From Desulfocapsa sp. (lineage in GTDB: Bacteria > Desulfobacterota > Desulfobulbia > Desulfobulbales > Desulfocapsaceae), in contig JAESPV010000007.1 in NCBI GenBank assembly GCA_016765495.1, positions 185,603 through 249,602 on the forward strand: a stretch of DNA of 64,000 nt, given 5' to 3'. Both the position numbers and the translations under genes were made by a program. The notes beneath the pieces are model-generated. The model had not been told where the DNA came from. It made no database searches and was given only the letters and a program-made list of their open reading frames with translations. How positions within the stretch are numbered: the stretch's first letter is position 1; the number at the start of each line of letters is the position of its first letter. Shown here piece after piece: positions 30,635 to 41,521 of this stretch.

Positions 30635-31324
30635 TTAGGGGCAGGCAGCCGCAGAGCCTGCCTCTCCGCTCGATCCACTTTTTAGTGTTTGGTTATATTC
30701 CACGATATAATCCATTACACTGGCAGAGGTTAGTTTAAAGGCTGGTGACATATCCATGCCTGCGCTTTTTAAAGCCTTAGCTGTCCAATTATTACAAGTA
30801 TTCATTAAATAGAAACAACCTTCACCTTGATAAAACTGACTATTTCCATAGATGCCGCTCTGAAGCTGTATTATGTCGCTTTGTTCATTTTTATAGAAAC
30901 TGTTTGTAATAAAACGTATCAATGAAGAGTACCCAGAGGAGCTGAGGCATAGTTTTTCAACTTGGCTGCCTGGAAAAAGCAGATCTACTTTTTCAGCTAT
31001 AGCCACCGCATGAATGACTGATTCCGTTGGCCAAAACAAAGCTCTTAAGGTCAAAAATATTGTTGTTTCCTCTGCTTGATAAAACACCTTATCCCCCCAA
31101 CCAAACTCAATATAAGGTGTTTTCCCAAATCGTTTCCACAACTGTGGCAGATTGGATTGAATTTTTCCAGCAGGTACCACAATTCCGGTATGCCAACCAT
31201 GGCTTACTACATATATTGCCACATTTTCTTCCGCAGTATTCTCTTCTGTTTCTTTCACCACATAGGGCTTCGATTGGCAGGCGGAGTGCAGTAAGAAAAC
31301 AAATAATAAAAATACCCTTTTCAT
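30635..31324 (-). CDS. DUF2459/TIGR02117 family lipoprotein
   Basis: Lipobox LLHSAC; VSHGWHTGIVVPA, EFGWGDKVFYQ, NTCNNWTAKALKSAG. Confidence 0.82.
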   Translation of the reverse strand: MKRVFLLFVFLLHSACQSKPYVVKETEENTAEENVAIYVVSHGWHTGIVVPAGKIQSNLPQLWKRFGKTPYIEFGWGDKVFYQAEETTIFLTLRALFWPTESVIHAVAIAEKVDLLFPGSQVEKLCLSSSGYSSLIRFITNSFYKNEQSDIIQLQSGIYGNSQFYQGEGCFYLMNTCNNWTAKALKSAGMDMSPAFKLTSASVMDYIVEYNQTLKSGSSGEAGSAAACP

Positions 31325-31482
31325 TGTTCGCTGCCTCCGCTTGCCGAGCAAAATTAGCTATACGGCTGAAGAAAACCTTGAAACATCATCCCCGCGGAAA
31401 ATCTAATTTCACGATACATCAAAAGAGAACTGGGGGCTTTTCCCGGCTTACGCAGATTTACAATTTTGAACTTATTTGCGAT

Positions 31483-32709
31483 TCACAGTCGAAGTGCTTT
31501 GAGAACTTTCAGGGTTGGTTTACCATCCGGCTCCATATTATGCCTACGCTGAAACAGCTTTATTCCATTTTTTGTATTGGAGCCCAGGCGACCATCAATC
31601 TCTCCGGCATACAAACCTTTTTTTTGGAGCAGTTCCTGCAACTCAAATTTTTCATCAACAGAGAGCGATCCTGCTGGTCTTGGCCACGACTGTACCATAC
31701 CCTTCTTTCCCATAAGCCGATCTGCAAGTAACCCAACAGCGAGTGCATAAAAATCAGAGTTATTATAGCGTTTAAGAACGAAAAAATTACGTAGCATAAG
31801 AAAACCGGGGCCATTATCACCACCAATCATTTTCAATTCCGCTTTTTCCTGGAGATCTTCAAACGTAGTGCTGCCAGGACGAACAAAACCAAGCTGTTGC
31901 CACTGAGCAAGTGTCTTTGTTTCTCCTTTTAATCGTGCGCCGTTTTTTGGAACTTTTACTTCATATCCCCATGTTTTCCCCGTACGCCATTTATTTTTGT
32001 GCAGCAGATTGGCAGCTGTAGCCAAGGCATCAGGAATGGAATTCCAGATATCACGGCGACCATTCCCATCCATATCAACACCATAGGCAAGAAAGCTCGT
32101 GGGAATAAACTGGGTATGCCCCATGGCGCCAGCCCAGGAACCGTTTAACCCATCAAGGCTCACATCTCCTGCCTGGAGAATTTGAAGTGCTGCAATAAGC
32201 TGGGAGCGTGCAAATTTTTGACGTCGCTTATCAGCATAGGCAAGGGTTGCCAAAGCTCTTGGGACATAATAAAGACGTGAGGTACGAAGAAGTGCCGCCC
32301 CGTAGCTTGTCTCCAAGGACCAGATTGCTAGTATAACAGGTGCCTCCACACCAAATTTTGCTTCAACCTGTTGCAGAAGATTTCCATACACTCCTGCCAT
32401 GATACGCCCATCGTCAATGGATCGTGGATTAACCCGGGCATCCAGATAATCCCAGATTTCAGTTGTGAATTCCGGTTGATATTCCGCCTTTTTCAATACG
32501 TCTGCATAGGGTTCTTTCACATCAGCAAAGGCACTATCATACGTTGAGCGGGTAATTCCTTTTTTTGCCGCTTCTGCATAAAAAGAATTCAAAAATTCCT
32601 TAAATGATTGATGCTCAATGGGTACGGCAGATGCCATTCCAACATTTGCAAACAAAAACATACAACAGAAGATAAGGATACGGCCAGACAGTTTATACAA
32701 AATATTCAT
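31483..32709 (-). CDS. Lytic murein transglycosylase (MltB-like) with C-terminal peptidoglycan-binding domain
   Basis: AIWSLETSYGA, WAGAMGHTQFIPTSFLAYGVDMDGNGRRDIW; C-terminal LQKKGLYAGEIDGRLGSNTKNGIKLFQRRHNMEPDG. Confidence 0.92.
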   Translation of the reverse strand: MNILYKLSGRILIFCCMFLFANVGMASAVPIEHQSFKEFLNSFYAEAAKKGITRSTYDSAFADVKEPYADVLKKAEYQPEFTTEIWDYLDARVNPRSIDDGRIMAGVYGNLLQQVEAKFGVEAPVILAIWSLETSYGAALLRTSRLYYVPRALATLAYADKRRQKFARSQLIAALQILQAGDVSLDGLNGSWAGAMGHTQFIPTSFLAYGVDMDGNGRRDIWNSIPDALATAANLLHKNKWRTGKTWGYEVKVPKNGARLKGETKTLAQWQQLGFVRPGSTTFEDLQEKAELKMIGGDNGPGFLMLRNFFVLKRYNNSDFYALAVGLLADRLMGKKGMVQSWPRPAGSLSVDEKFELQELLQKKGLYAGEIDGRLGSNTKNGIKLFQRRHNMEPDGKPTLKVLKALRL

Positions 32710-33046
32710 GATTTCATCTTTATGTGTTTATAACAGGAACATCAGCAAGTTCCTTCCAGACATAATAGTTCAAACAATGCACGTTCCTCATGAAGCGGCA
32801 CCCCCCATTCATTGTCATGATCATCCTGATACAAAGGATCATCACTGCACCAGCTGCATCTTTTTTTCATAATTATCTTACTCCACAGCCATGATGGCAA
32901 AAAGAAAAATGTTACGAACGGGAACGAATACCGCCAACTATCGAATAATATGATACGTTACAATACCTCTCATGAAACAACTAACTGATCTGACCAACTC
33001 GATTTTGTATGAATTTCCTCCTAACCCTTTCTAAACGGAAAGAATC

Positions 33047-33580
33047 ATGACAATTTACTATCAGAAAATGACATCTCCAATTGGTTCAATCTTTATTGCT
33101 GCCGACAAAGTCTATTTAAGAGCAATAACATTTGACCGTAACGAAGAAAAAATACGCGCGACACTAAGCCGGTTCAGACATGAAAGAAACCCAATAATAA
33201 CACAAACTCATGCCCAACTGCAAGAATACTTTTCCGGAATTCGAACTGAATTTGATCTGCCAATTGCTTTTACCGGAACTCCATTCCAGAATCAGACATG
33301 GCGTGCTCTATTAACCATACCATATGGCGAAACACGCTCCTATTCAGAGCAGGCACTTGTAATAGGCAATCCCAAGGCTGTGCGGGCCGTGGGGAGAACA
33401 AACGGACTCAACCCCATAGGCATTGTTGTTCCCTGCCACCGGGTAATCGGGAAATCCGGTAAATTAACCGGCTATGCAGGAGGACTGGATAAAAAAGTAT
33501 TTTTACTGAACCTGGAAAATGAAGTATTGAACAAACTGAACACCATCAATGGATATTATGATAATCCAGGCAGTATGTAA
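33047..33580 (+). CDS. ogt: Methylated-DNA--protein-cysteine methyltransferase
   Basis: GIVVPCHRVIGKSGKLTGYAGGLDKK active site; TPFQNQTWRALLTIPYGETRSY. Confidence 0.95.
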   Translation: MTIYYQKMTSPIGSIFIAADKVYLRAITFDRNEEKIRATLSRFRHERNPIITQTHAQLQEYFSGIRTEFDLPIAFTGTPFQNQTWRALLTIPYGETRSYSEQALVIGNPKAVRAVGRTNGLNPIGIVVPCHRVIGKSGKLTGYAGGLDKKVFLLNLENEVLNKLNTINGYYDNPGSM

Positions 33581-33771
33581 CGTTTTTGTCAACACAGGTG
33601 GCGCAACAAAGTGCAAGTAGGTAGGTAAGCGCAGACTCCGAGATGTTTAAGATATTTCGTGTATGTTCCTCAGGGGCTGGGAATGCCAGTGCAGGGTTTG
33701 CGAAGAAACAACATGGATGGTACTGCGCTTGGATTTGAGTTCTATTTGGACGTTGTGATCAGGACTGATAT

Positions 33772-34170
33772 TTAATTGTATTGTTCCAGAAGTGTTGCTT
33801 CAACCGCGGGCCCTACCACCTTCCAGTCAACACAGGGTCGATTAAAGGTAGGAGGATGAATCAGGGGACAACCAAAAGCCGAATCGTCAATATAAATCTT
33901 TCCGTAGGCTTTTGGACTGTTGGTCCATGAATCCTGATCAGGATTGTGGTTTATTCCAAATAGTTCAATATTATTTTCCTCAAAATACTGGACTGCATCC
34001 CTTAAATATTCTTTGCCCTCTGCATCATCTGAACGCATGGTGAATAAAATAAGTTTTGCCCCGAGTTCCACAAATCGCTGCAGCCAATCCACGGCTAAGG
34101 GTACCGGGTCGCCCACATAGGGATAGCGATGATCTACAACGGTTCCGTCAAAATCTATGCAAATATACAT
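33772..34170 (-). CDS. HAD-like hydrolase, small (BT0820-type)
   Basis: MYICIDFDGTVVDHRYP, LILFTMRS, IYIDDSAFGCPL. Confidence 0.8.
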   Translation of the reverse strand: MYICIDFDGTVVDHRYPYVGDPVPLAVDWLQRFVELGAKLILFTMRSDDAEGKEYLRDAVQYFEENNIELFGINHNPDQDSWTNSPKAYGKIYIDDSAFGCPLIHPPTFNRPCVDWKVVGPAVEATLLEQYN

Positions 34171-34197
34171 TGTTTCCCCAGGTTTTTAAATTCTCTA

Positions 34198-34893
34198 CTA
34201 CCAAAGTTCAAAGAGTTCCCGGATTCCTTTTTCAGCAAGGGTTGTCATAGCCATAAATGATTCTGAACTGAAGGGTTTCCCCTCTGCAGTAGACTGAATT
34301 TCGATCCAACGACCATCTCCACTCATAACAAAATTGGCATCCACCTCAGCTCTTGAATCTTCTGAATAATCAAGATCAAGACAGGCCTTACCTTCAATTA
34401 TTCCAACTGAGATTGCAGCCACGGGCAAAAGAGCAGGCATCTCAGCGAGTTTGCCATTATCAACAAGTTTCTGCAATGCGTGACGGAGCGCAAGGGCTCC
34501 ACCGGTGATTGAGGCGGTACGGGTACCACCATCGGCATTTAACACATCACAATCCACCCGTAGAGTCCGTTCTCCAATGGTTTCAAGATCTACCATCATA
34601 CGCAAACTGCGGCCAATGAGACGTTGGATTTCATAGGTTCTTCCAGACCTGCCACCAATTTCACGCCTGTAACGTGAATTTGTTGCACAGGGAAGCATGC
34701 CATATTCAGCTGTTATCCAGCCTTTACCTGTATCTTTTAAGAAAGGAGGTACCTTTTCTTCAACACTGACACCGCAAATTACATGTGTTCCTCCCATACG
34801 AATAAGCAAAGAGGCATCGGCACCGGGTTGAAAATCCCACTCCAGAGAAACATCCCGAAGACTGTCCTCTGTTCTATTTTGAAAACGATTCAT
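34198..34893 (-). CDS. rph: Ribonuclease PH
   Basis: [53 protein letters not shown]. Confidence 0.95.
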   Translation of the reverse strand: MNRFQNRTEDSLRDVSLEWDFQPGADASLLIRMGGTHVICGVSVEEKVPPFLKDTGKGWITAEYGMLPCATNSRYRREIGGRSGRTYEIQRLIGRSLRMMVDLETIGERTLRVDCDVLNADGGTRTASITGGALALRHALQKLVDNGKLAEMPALLPVAAISVGIIEGKACLDLDYSEDSRAEVDANFVMSGDGRWIEIQSTAEGKPFSSESFMAMTTLAEKGIRELFELW

Positions 34894-36194
34894 ATTTTCC
34901 TCATATCTATTACTCTTTGGCCTTTTCCTTCAAAACGTTCCAGAGTTTTTTCTTCCACAAGTTTTACAATTACACCTATGCCAAGTTCCGAGCTGAGTTG
35001 CCCTCGAATGGTGTCTATCAGTTCCCGCTGCTTTTTCATCTGATCTGAAAAGAGAGAATCTTTTACCTCAACCAGCACCGTTGCTCTATCCTGATGATTT
35101 TCACGTTCAACAACGATACGATAATGCGGCTCGGTTCCATCAATATTAAAAAGGACAGACTCGATCTGGGTGGGAAATACATTGACGCCCTTAATAATCA
35201 GCATATCATCGGTGCGGCCAAGAATTCTCTGCATACGCCTGAATGTCCGGCCACAGGGACACGGCTCAGGCATAAACCGGGTCAGGTCTCTTGTACGGTA
35301 GCGAATCATGGGAAAAGCTTCTTTGGTGAGTGTGGTAATTACAAGCTCTCCCACTTCACCCGGCTCGACTGGTTCCAGAGTTTCCGGATCAAGGATTTCA
35401 ACCAGAAAATGATCTTCATTGATATGGAGGCCGTTACATTCACTGCATTCTCCGGCAACCCCCGGCCCCATAATTTCTGAGAGTCCATAATTATCCGTTG
35501 CCCGGATGCCCAGTTTTGCATTAATCTCCAAGCGCATGGCCTCGGACCATGGCTCGGCACCGAAAAGACCGAATTTAAGAGAAAGTCCGGCTGGATTGAT
35601 GCCCATATTAAACATAACATCTACAATATTCAAAGCATAGGATGGTGTACAGACAAGAGCAGTAGTCTTAAAATCCTGCATGATCTGAATCTGACGTTTG
35701 GTGTTTCCGGCAGAAATAGGAATAACAGAAGCCCCGAGACGTTCTGCACCATAGTGCAAACCAAAACCTCCGGTAAAAAGCCCGTAACCGAAGGCTATCT
35801 GAATAACATCATCGGCAGTAAGTCCTGCGGCACACAAAACGCGTGCCACAAGGTTAGACCAATTCCTGATATCGTTTTGAGTATATCCAACCACCGTTGC
35901 CTGACCTGTGGTACCAGACGATGAATGGAGACGAACGACCTCACGAAGGGGTACCGCAAATAACCCGTATGGATAACTGTCACGCAGATCCTGTTTGCAG
36001 GTAAAGGGCAGTTTGCGAATGTCATCCAATGAATGAAAGCCTTCGTAATCAAGCTTCATTTCATTAAACTGCTGTTTATAGAACGGTACGTGAGTACCCA
36101 CACGGTAGAGAGTGGATTGCAGACGTTCGAGCTGAAGTTGCTCAAGATCTTCCCTTGCCATACATTCTTTTTCAGATTCCCAATACATATTCAA
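34890..36194 (-). CDS. paaK: Phenylacetate-CoA ligase
   Basis: [56 protein letters not shown]. Confidence 0.93.
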   Translation of the reverse strand: MNMYWESEKECMAREDLEQLQLERLQSTLYRVGTHVPFYKQQFNEMKLDYEGFHSLDDIRKLPFTCKQDLRDSYPYGLFAVPLREVVRLHSSSGTTGQATVVGYTQNDIRNWSNLVARVLCAAGLTADDVIQIAFGYGLFTGGFGLHYGAERLGASVIPISAGNTKRQIQIMQDFKTTALVCTPSYALNIVDVMFNMGINPAGLSLKFGLFGAEPWSEAMRLEINAKLGIRATDNYGLSEIMGPGVAGECSECNGLHINEDHFLVEILDPETLEPVEPGEVGELVITTLTKEAFPMIRYRTRDLTRFMPEPCPCGRTFRRMQRILGRTDDMLIIKGVNVFPTQIESVLFNIDGTEPHYRIVVERENHQDRATVLVEVKDSLFSDQMKKQRELIDTIRGQLSSELGIGVIVKLVEEKTLERFEGKGQRVIDMRKI

Positions 36195-36223
36195 ATTTGT
36201 GTTTGAGGTTGGTGTTTACAAAA

Positions 36224-36961
36224 TCAATCTGTTTTCTCACGTCCCAGGTAAGCCCGCTGTACATCCTGATTGGCCAGCAAATCATCTGCCGGACCCTGAA
36301 GTATGACCTTACCTGTTTCCAGTACATAGCCACGATCGGCAATCCCCAGTGCTGCTTTTGCATTTTGCTCAACAAGCAGAACAGTATTCCCTTCATCTCG
36401 TAATCGAACAATAATTTGAAAGATCTCTTTTACAATGAGTGGAGCAAGACCAGTTGACGGCTCATCCATCATAACGAGCGAGGGTTTTGCCATAAGTGCT
36501 CTTCCCATGGCCAGCATTTGCTGTTCGCCACCGGACAATGTTCCGGCAAGCTGATCTTTGCGATCACGGAGAATGGGGAAGAGTTCGTACTGATATTCCA
36601 TTAATCCAGCTAAGAACTCTCTACCCTTTTTCTGAACAACATGACCGCCAAGGAGCAAATTTTCTTCCACAGTCATGGTCGCAAAAACCTGCCTTCCTTC
36701 AGGCACCATTACACACCCTAAACCGGGAATGGCAGCGGCTTTGCTTTTCAAAATATTTGTACCTTTAAATTCCACTTCACCGGAATTTGCCTTCACAAGG
36801 CCTGCGATGGTGGATAGAAGAGTGGTTTTCCCTGCCCCGTTGGCTCCGATAATGGTGACGATTTCCCCGGAATCCACATGCATGGAAATGTTCTTTAAGA
36901 CTTTTATTTTTCCGTATCCGGATGCAAGATTACGAATTTTCAGCATTTTTTCACTCTTCAC
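36224..36961 (-). CDS. livF: Branched-chain amino acid-type ABC transporter ATP-binding protein (LivF)
   Basis: [50 protein letters not shown]. Confidence 0.93.
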   Translation of the reverse strand: MKSEKMLKIRNLASGYGKIKVLKNISMHVDSGEIVTIIGANGAGKTTLLSTIAGLVKANSGEVEFKGTNILKSKAAAIPGLGCVMVPEGRQVFATMTVEENLLLGGHVVQKKGREFLAGLMEYQYELFPILRDRKDQLAGTLSGGEQQMLAMGRALMAKPSLVMMDEPSTGLAPLIVKEIFQIIVRLRDEGNTVLLVEQNAKAALGIADRGYVLETGKVILQGPADDLLANQDVQRAYLGREKTD

Positions 36962-37709
36962 CTAAGTAAACTTTAATTACTTCAGGGTTCTGCTGGATGT
37001 TTTTGGGTGTATCTTCAGCAATCTTTTCACCAAAACAGAGCACCACAACCTCATCTGAAATATCCATTACAAGCGACATATCATGTTCCACCAGCAGAAC
37101 AGTGATTCCAAGATCACGAATCCTGGTGATCAAACGACCAACCTCTGCTGTCTCATACATATTCAGACCCGCTGCGGGTTCATCAAGAAGAAGAAGGGAC
37201 GGTTCCAAGGCAAGAGCACGAGCAAGCTCCACTGCACGTTGCTGACCAAAAGCCAGACTTTGTGCATCGGTGTGAGCATGCTCTTCAATTTCAAGGAGTG
37301 CCAATAGCTCCATGGATTTATCGCGAATATCCTTCTCTTCTTTCCAGACCCAGGGCATCCGAAACATGGACGCCATGAAACCGGCACTGCTTAGTACATG
37401 ACGCCCCACCATCACATTTTCAAGGGCGGTCATTCCGCTGAACATTTTGATATTTTGAAATGTTCTGGCCATGCCAAGAGTTGCAACCTGGAACGGTTTT
37501 TTTCCCTTAAGCTCACGCCCCTTGAAAGAGACGGTTCCGGAAGTCGCAGGAAAAGTACCGGAAATCATATTAAACAGGGTTGTTTTACCAGCTCCATTTG
37601 GCCCGATTACAGCTTTGATCTGTCCGGGATCAACCTGAAAAGAGACATCGTTCACAGCGAGGAGCCCGCCAAAACGTTTATTCAGCTTATTTATTTCAAG
37701 AAGTGCCAT
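36951..37709 (-). CDS. livG: Branched-chain amino acid-type ABC transporter ATP-binding protein (LivG)
   Basis: [49 protein letters not shown]. Confidence 0.93.
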   Translation of the reverse strand: MALLEINKLNKRFGGLLAVNDVSFQVDPGQIKAVIGPNGAGKTTLFNMISGTFPATSGTVSFKGRELKGKKPFQVATLGMARTFQNIKMFSGMTALENVMVGRHVLSSAGFMASMFRMPWVWKEEKDIRDKSMELLALLEIEEHAHTDAQSLAFGQQRAVELARALALEPSLLLLDEPAAGLNMYETAEVGRLITRIRDLGITVLLVEHDMSLVMDISDEVVVLCFGEKIAEDTPKNIQQNPEVIKVYLGEE

Positions 37710-37714
37710 CCTCG

Positions 37715-38791
37715 TTACACCTCCTCTTTCTTATCCGATTTCCATCGTCCTGAAAACTGTTTCAGACGATGGCGGATATTCAAACTCAGGATTCCATTGG
37801 GAGCAAAAAGCATAATCAGAATCAGGATCAAACCAAAAACTGCGTCATCATAGGAACCAAACACGCCACGCAGAGAAAGAAAGGAGAGGACTATCCCCAT
37901 AAGCAATGCTCCCCAGAGATGCGCCATGCCGCCAACAGCAACAATGGCCACATAACGAACAGACTTCATTACTCCGGCCTCAGAAGGCCCGATTCCTCCA
38001 TTATAATGCGTAAGGAAAACTCCGGCAATCGCTGCAAAAACAGCAGAAAGTACAAATGTCTGCAGCTTGAAACGGGAAGTGTTCACACCCATGGCATCAG
38101 CTGCTTCACCAGAACCATGAATACCGCGCAGAGCCCTGCCCACCCGAGAATCAATAAGATTTAAGAGAAGAACCATACCAAAAAGGAGCAATCCCCAGGC
38201 GATATAGTAATTTTGAACCCGTTCACTGAAATTTCCACTGACACTTAAGCCGGGGAAAAGGACAAAAGCGGGAACCTCTGAGATCCCATCGGCTTCACCA
38301 AAATATTCGAGCGCCAGAACAACCCGATAAATGATGATACCAAAACCAAGTGTTGCCATGGCAAGGTAATGGCCTTTCAGCTTTAGAACTGGAATACCGA
38401 TAATCACAGCTATCATTGCGGCAGTACATACTGCAACAACACATGCTGCCCAGGGTGACACCACAAGCAGAGTTTCACCATAAAGGTCATGTCCCAAAAG
38501 AAGCAAACCGGCAGAATCCAGAAAACCAACCAGTGCGTTATCCTGATAGGGAATAAGATTGCACGTGGTAAGAGCCGCTGAAAGATACCCACCAATGGCA
38601 AAAAATCCTGCATGCCCCAGAGAAATCTGACCGGCATAGCCCATGAGAACACAAAGAGCAATGATAAGCAGTGCGTAATAGGCTGACATGGTCAGCTGGG
38701 TCAGATAATACATGGTATCTGTGGCACTGGTCAGAAAATGAATTCCGATTACCACAGCAAGAAGTGGCAGAACGGATAGCAGTTTTTTCAT
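37715..38791 (-). CDS. livM: Branched-chain amino acid-type ABC transporter permease (LivM)
   Basis: GYAGQISLGHAGFFAIGGYLSAALTT; internal ATG at 38791 preferred. Confidence 0.92.
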   Translation of the reverse strand: MKKLLSVLPLLAVVIGIHFLTSATDTMYYLTQLTMSAYYALLIIALCVLMGYAGQISLGHAGFFAIGGYLSAALTTCNLIPYQDNALVGFLDSAGLLLLGHDLYGETLLVVSPWAACVVAVCTAAMIAVIIGIPVLKLKGHYLAMATLGFGIIIYRVVLALEYFGEADGISEVPAFVLFPGLSVSGNFSERVQNYYIAWGLLLFGMVLLLNLIDSRVGRALRGIHGSGEAADAMGVNTSRFKLQTFVLSAVFAAIAGVFLTHYNGGIGPSEAGVMKSVRYVAIVAVGGMAHLWGALLMGIVLSFLSLRGVFGSYDDAVFGLILILIMLFAPNGILSLNIRHRLKQFSGRWKSDKKEEV

Positions 38792-38795
38792 AATC

Positions 38796-39686
38796 TTAAA
38801 ACTCCGACAGTCCTGCTGCCTCTTTTGACCCAAACAAGCCTTGAGGGCGCACAAAGAGAATAATCAGAAGAATGGCAATGGCAATGGCATCCTGAAAAGC
38901 AAGGGGCACAACAGAAACAGAAAATGCTTCGAGAATGCCCAGGAGAATACCTGCAACCACCGCGCCCCCAGAACTGCCAAGGCCACCAAGAATGGCCACG
39001 GTGAATCCTTTAATAGCCAGCCCCGTACCCATATCATACTGGCTATAGGTAATGGGAGACATGACACAGCCGGCGAGTGCTCCAATACCGGCGCTCAGGA
39101 TGAAAGAAAGGGTCACCATATTCCGGGTATTAATACCGCAGAGCGTGGCGGCCGTACGATTCGATGCACAGGCTCGCATTTCCCGGCCAACCGATGTGGT
39201 CTTGAAGAAAATACCAAGACAAACCACCATCAGGCCAGATACTGCAACCACCCAAAAAACCTGCGGTGAAACACGCGCACCCAGCACTTCCACAGAGCTG
39301 ATCTCATTCCCGACAAAATAAGGCAGGGAACGAATAGATTCACCCCAGATATGCGCTGCTGTTTCACGGGACAGGATGGAAATACCAATGGTGATAATGA
39401 TCATCCGCAGTACAGAAGGAGATTGAAGCCAGCGAATAAAACAGACCTCGATCAACGCCCCAATAAGCATGGTGATCAACACTGCCAGAATAATGGCAAT
39501 AGGCATGGGCACGAATTGCAGGAGGCTGATCGCAATCATCCCCCCAAGCATGACAAACTCACCCTGAGCAAAATTAATGATGCCTGTGGTGTTATAAATA
39601 ATATTAAATCCAATGGCGACAATGGCATAGATACTGCCATAGGTGATCCCGGCCATCAGATATTGAATGAAGAGTTCAGTGGTCAT
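38796..39686 (-). CDS. livH: Branched-chain amino acid-type ABC transporter permease (LivH)
   Basis: GIINFAQGEFVMLGGMIAISLLQ; AILGGLGSSGGAVVAGILLG. Confidence 0.92.
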   Translation of the reverse strand: MTTELFIQYLMAGITYGSIYAIVAIGFNIIYNTTGIINFAQGEFVMLGGMIAISLLQFVPMPIAIILAVLITMLIGALIEVCFIRWLQSPSVLRMIIITIGISILSRETAAHIWGESIRSLPYFVGNEISSVEVLGARVSPQVFWVVAVSGLMVVCLGIFFKTTSVGREMRACASNRTAATLCGINTRNMVTLSFILSAGIGALAGCVMSPITYSQYDMGTGLAIKGFTVAILGGLGSSGGAVVAGILLGILEAFSVSVVPLAFQDAIAIAILLIILFVRPQGLFGSKEAAGLSEF

Positions 39687-39691
39687 AAAAA

Positions 39692-39727
39692 CAGTTTTCA
39701 GTGTTCAGTTTTCAGTGTTCAGTTTTC
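39692..39727. repeat. 14-nt tandem repeat CAGTTTTCAGTGTT, about 2.5 copies
   Basis: CAGTTTTCAGTGTT CAGTTTTCAGTGTT CAGTTTTC, just upstream of livH. Confidence 0.85.
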
Positions 39728-39778
39728 CGTCACGCAATGTCCCTGATAAAAACTGAACACCGATAACTCAATAACTAT

Positions 39779-39812
39779 AAAAACCGGACTGGAAAATATT
39801 CCTCCAGCCCGG
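39779..39812 (-). terminator. Terminator-like hairpin after livK
   Basis: Minus strand CCGGGCTGGAGGAATATTTTCCAGTCCGGTTTTT, lying between livK and livH. Confidence 0.55.
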
Positions 39813-39842
39813 CAAATTCTCCATTGTCTGCAAACCGGAGTT

Positions 39843-40991
39843 TTATTTTCCGGTATACGCAACAAACTTTCCATCTTTAACAGTCATCATCTGGAAAGCA
39901 TCAATACCAAGACCATTATGATCTTCAGGAGAGAAACTGAAAACACCACCGGTTCCAGGGAAGTTTTGCAGATTTTCAATTGCTGTACGTACTTTATCAC
40001 GATCATTACCGACCTCGGCGATGGCCGCAGCAAGGATAGTGATGGCATCATAGGCATGGCCACCAAAGGTGGAAGCAGGCTCGTTAAACCTGAGCTCATA
40101 ATTTTTCTTATATGCCATGAGCACTGCTTTCTGTGGATTATCATCGGGAAGCGAACCTGCAATAAGAAGACGTCCTGCAGGGAAGATAATTCCTTCAGCA
40201 GCAGCACCGGCAGCTTCTACGTATTTAATATTTCCAAAACCGTGGCTCTGAAAAAGTGGCACATCCCAGCCGGACTGACGCATGTTTTTAGGAACGATGG
40301 CCTGAGCAGGAACGATGGACCAGTTAACAACAGCCTGTACATCTTTGTTAGCTTTAATTTTGGCAACAACCGCTGAAAGATCATTGGATTTTTTGTCATA
40401 TACTTCAACTTCCACAACCTCGATGCCAAACTCAGGGGCTATTTTTAAAAGCTGTCTCTTTCCAGCTTTACCAAAGCCGGTATTTCCTGCAAGAACTGCA
40501 ATCTTGGAAATGCCCATTTTATTCATTTCCATGTAGATTTTCTTCACAGCAAAGGAATCTTTCTGAGGAGTTTTGAAAACATAGGATGCAACCGGGCTAA
40601 CAATAACCTCAGCCGCACCACAGGAGATCAATGGGGTTTTTGCCTGCTGACAGATATTCTTGATTTTCATGGTCTCGCCACTTGTGGAAGGTCCGATGAT
40701 TGCAAGAACTTTGTCCTCTTCGATCAGCTGTTTAGCAAAGGAAATTGCTTTCTCAGGACTCGCTGCAGAATCTTTGATAATGAGTTCAATCGTGTTACCG
40801 TTAATTCCACCTTTGGCATTAATCTCATCAACCACCATTTCCAGACTGCGGGCTTCAGGACCGCCAAGGAAAGAAGCGCCACCGGTAACAGCAAGAATAG
40901 CTCCGATTTTGATTGTCTCAGCAAAAGCAGGCGCCACAGAAAGGCTGACGGCTACAACTGCCAAAAGAAGTTTTGATGCAAATTTTTTCAT
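39843..40991 (-). CDS. livK: Branched-chain amino acid-type ABC transporter substrate-binding protein (LivK)
   Basis: Signal peptide; TIKIGAILAVTGGASFLGGPEARSLEMVVDEINAKGGING. Confidence 0.93.
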   Translation of the reverse strand: MKKFASKLLLAVVAVSLSVAPAFAETIKIGAILAVTGGASFLGGPEARSLEMVVDEINAKGGINGNTIELIIKDSAASPEKAISFAKQLIEEDKVLAIIGPSTSGETMKIKNICQQAKTPLISCGAAEVIVSPVASYVFKTPQKDSFAVKKIYMEMNKMGISKIAVLAGNTGFGKAGKRQLLKIAPEFGIEVVEVEVYDKKSNDLSAVVAKIKANKDVQAVVNWSIVPAQAIVPKNMRQSGWDVPLFQSHGFGNIKYVEAAGAAAEGIIFPAGRLLIAGSLPDDNPQKAVLMAYKKNYELRFNEPASTFGGHAYDAITILAAAIAEVGNDRDKVRTAIENLQNFPGTGGVFSFSPEDHNGLGIDAFQMMTVKDGKFVAYTGK

Positions 40992-41078
40992 CTTTTCCCC
41001 CGTTCAACTATAAATAAAAACATTGCGACAGAACCTCCGTGATTCTGCTCAAAAATCACTCCGGTCTTACTCCAGAGG

Positions 41079-41510
41079 CTACAAAGCACTGATTTGTTCA
41101 CCACTTAAGATGGTATATCCTGTTCGCTGCAAGGACTCAATGGCCTGATCAATGTCATCAAAACGGAAGATAAGTACTGCATTTTCCCCAGTTTTATTAA
41201 CAAAAGCGTACATATATTCAACATTCAGTTTTTCTTCTTTTATGGTCTGCAAGACTGCTGCAAGACCACCAGTCTTATCGGCCACCTCAACGGCAATAAC
41301 GTTTGTTACACCAACGGTAAAGCCATTTGATTTTAAAGTGCTTTTTGCCTTCTCAACGTTATCAACGATGAGACGCAGGATCCCAAAATCAGCAGTATCA
41401 GCAACAGATAGTGCCCGAATGTTGATATTTTCCTCTGCCAGTCTTGCGGTGATCTCAGCCAGACGACCTGATTTATTTTCTAAAAATACTGCAATCTGTT
41501 CTACTCGCAT
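41079..41510 (-). CDS. Tandem ACT-domain protein
   Basis: [37 protein letters not shown] and a second ACT repeat [33 protein letters not shown]. Confidence 0.9.
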   Translation of the reverse strand: MRVEQIAVFLENKSGRLAEITARLAEENINIRALSVADTADFGILRLIVDNVEKAKSTLKSNGFTVGVTNVIAVEVADKTGGLAAVLQTIKEEKLNVEYMYAFVNKTGENAVLIFRFDDIDQAIESLQRTGYTILSGEQISAL

Positions 41511-41521
41511 TTTAGATCCCC

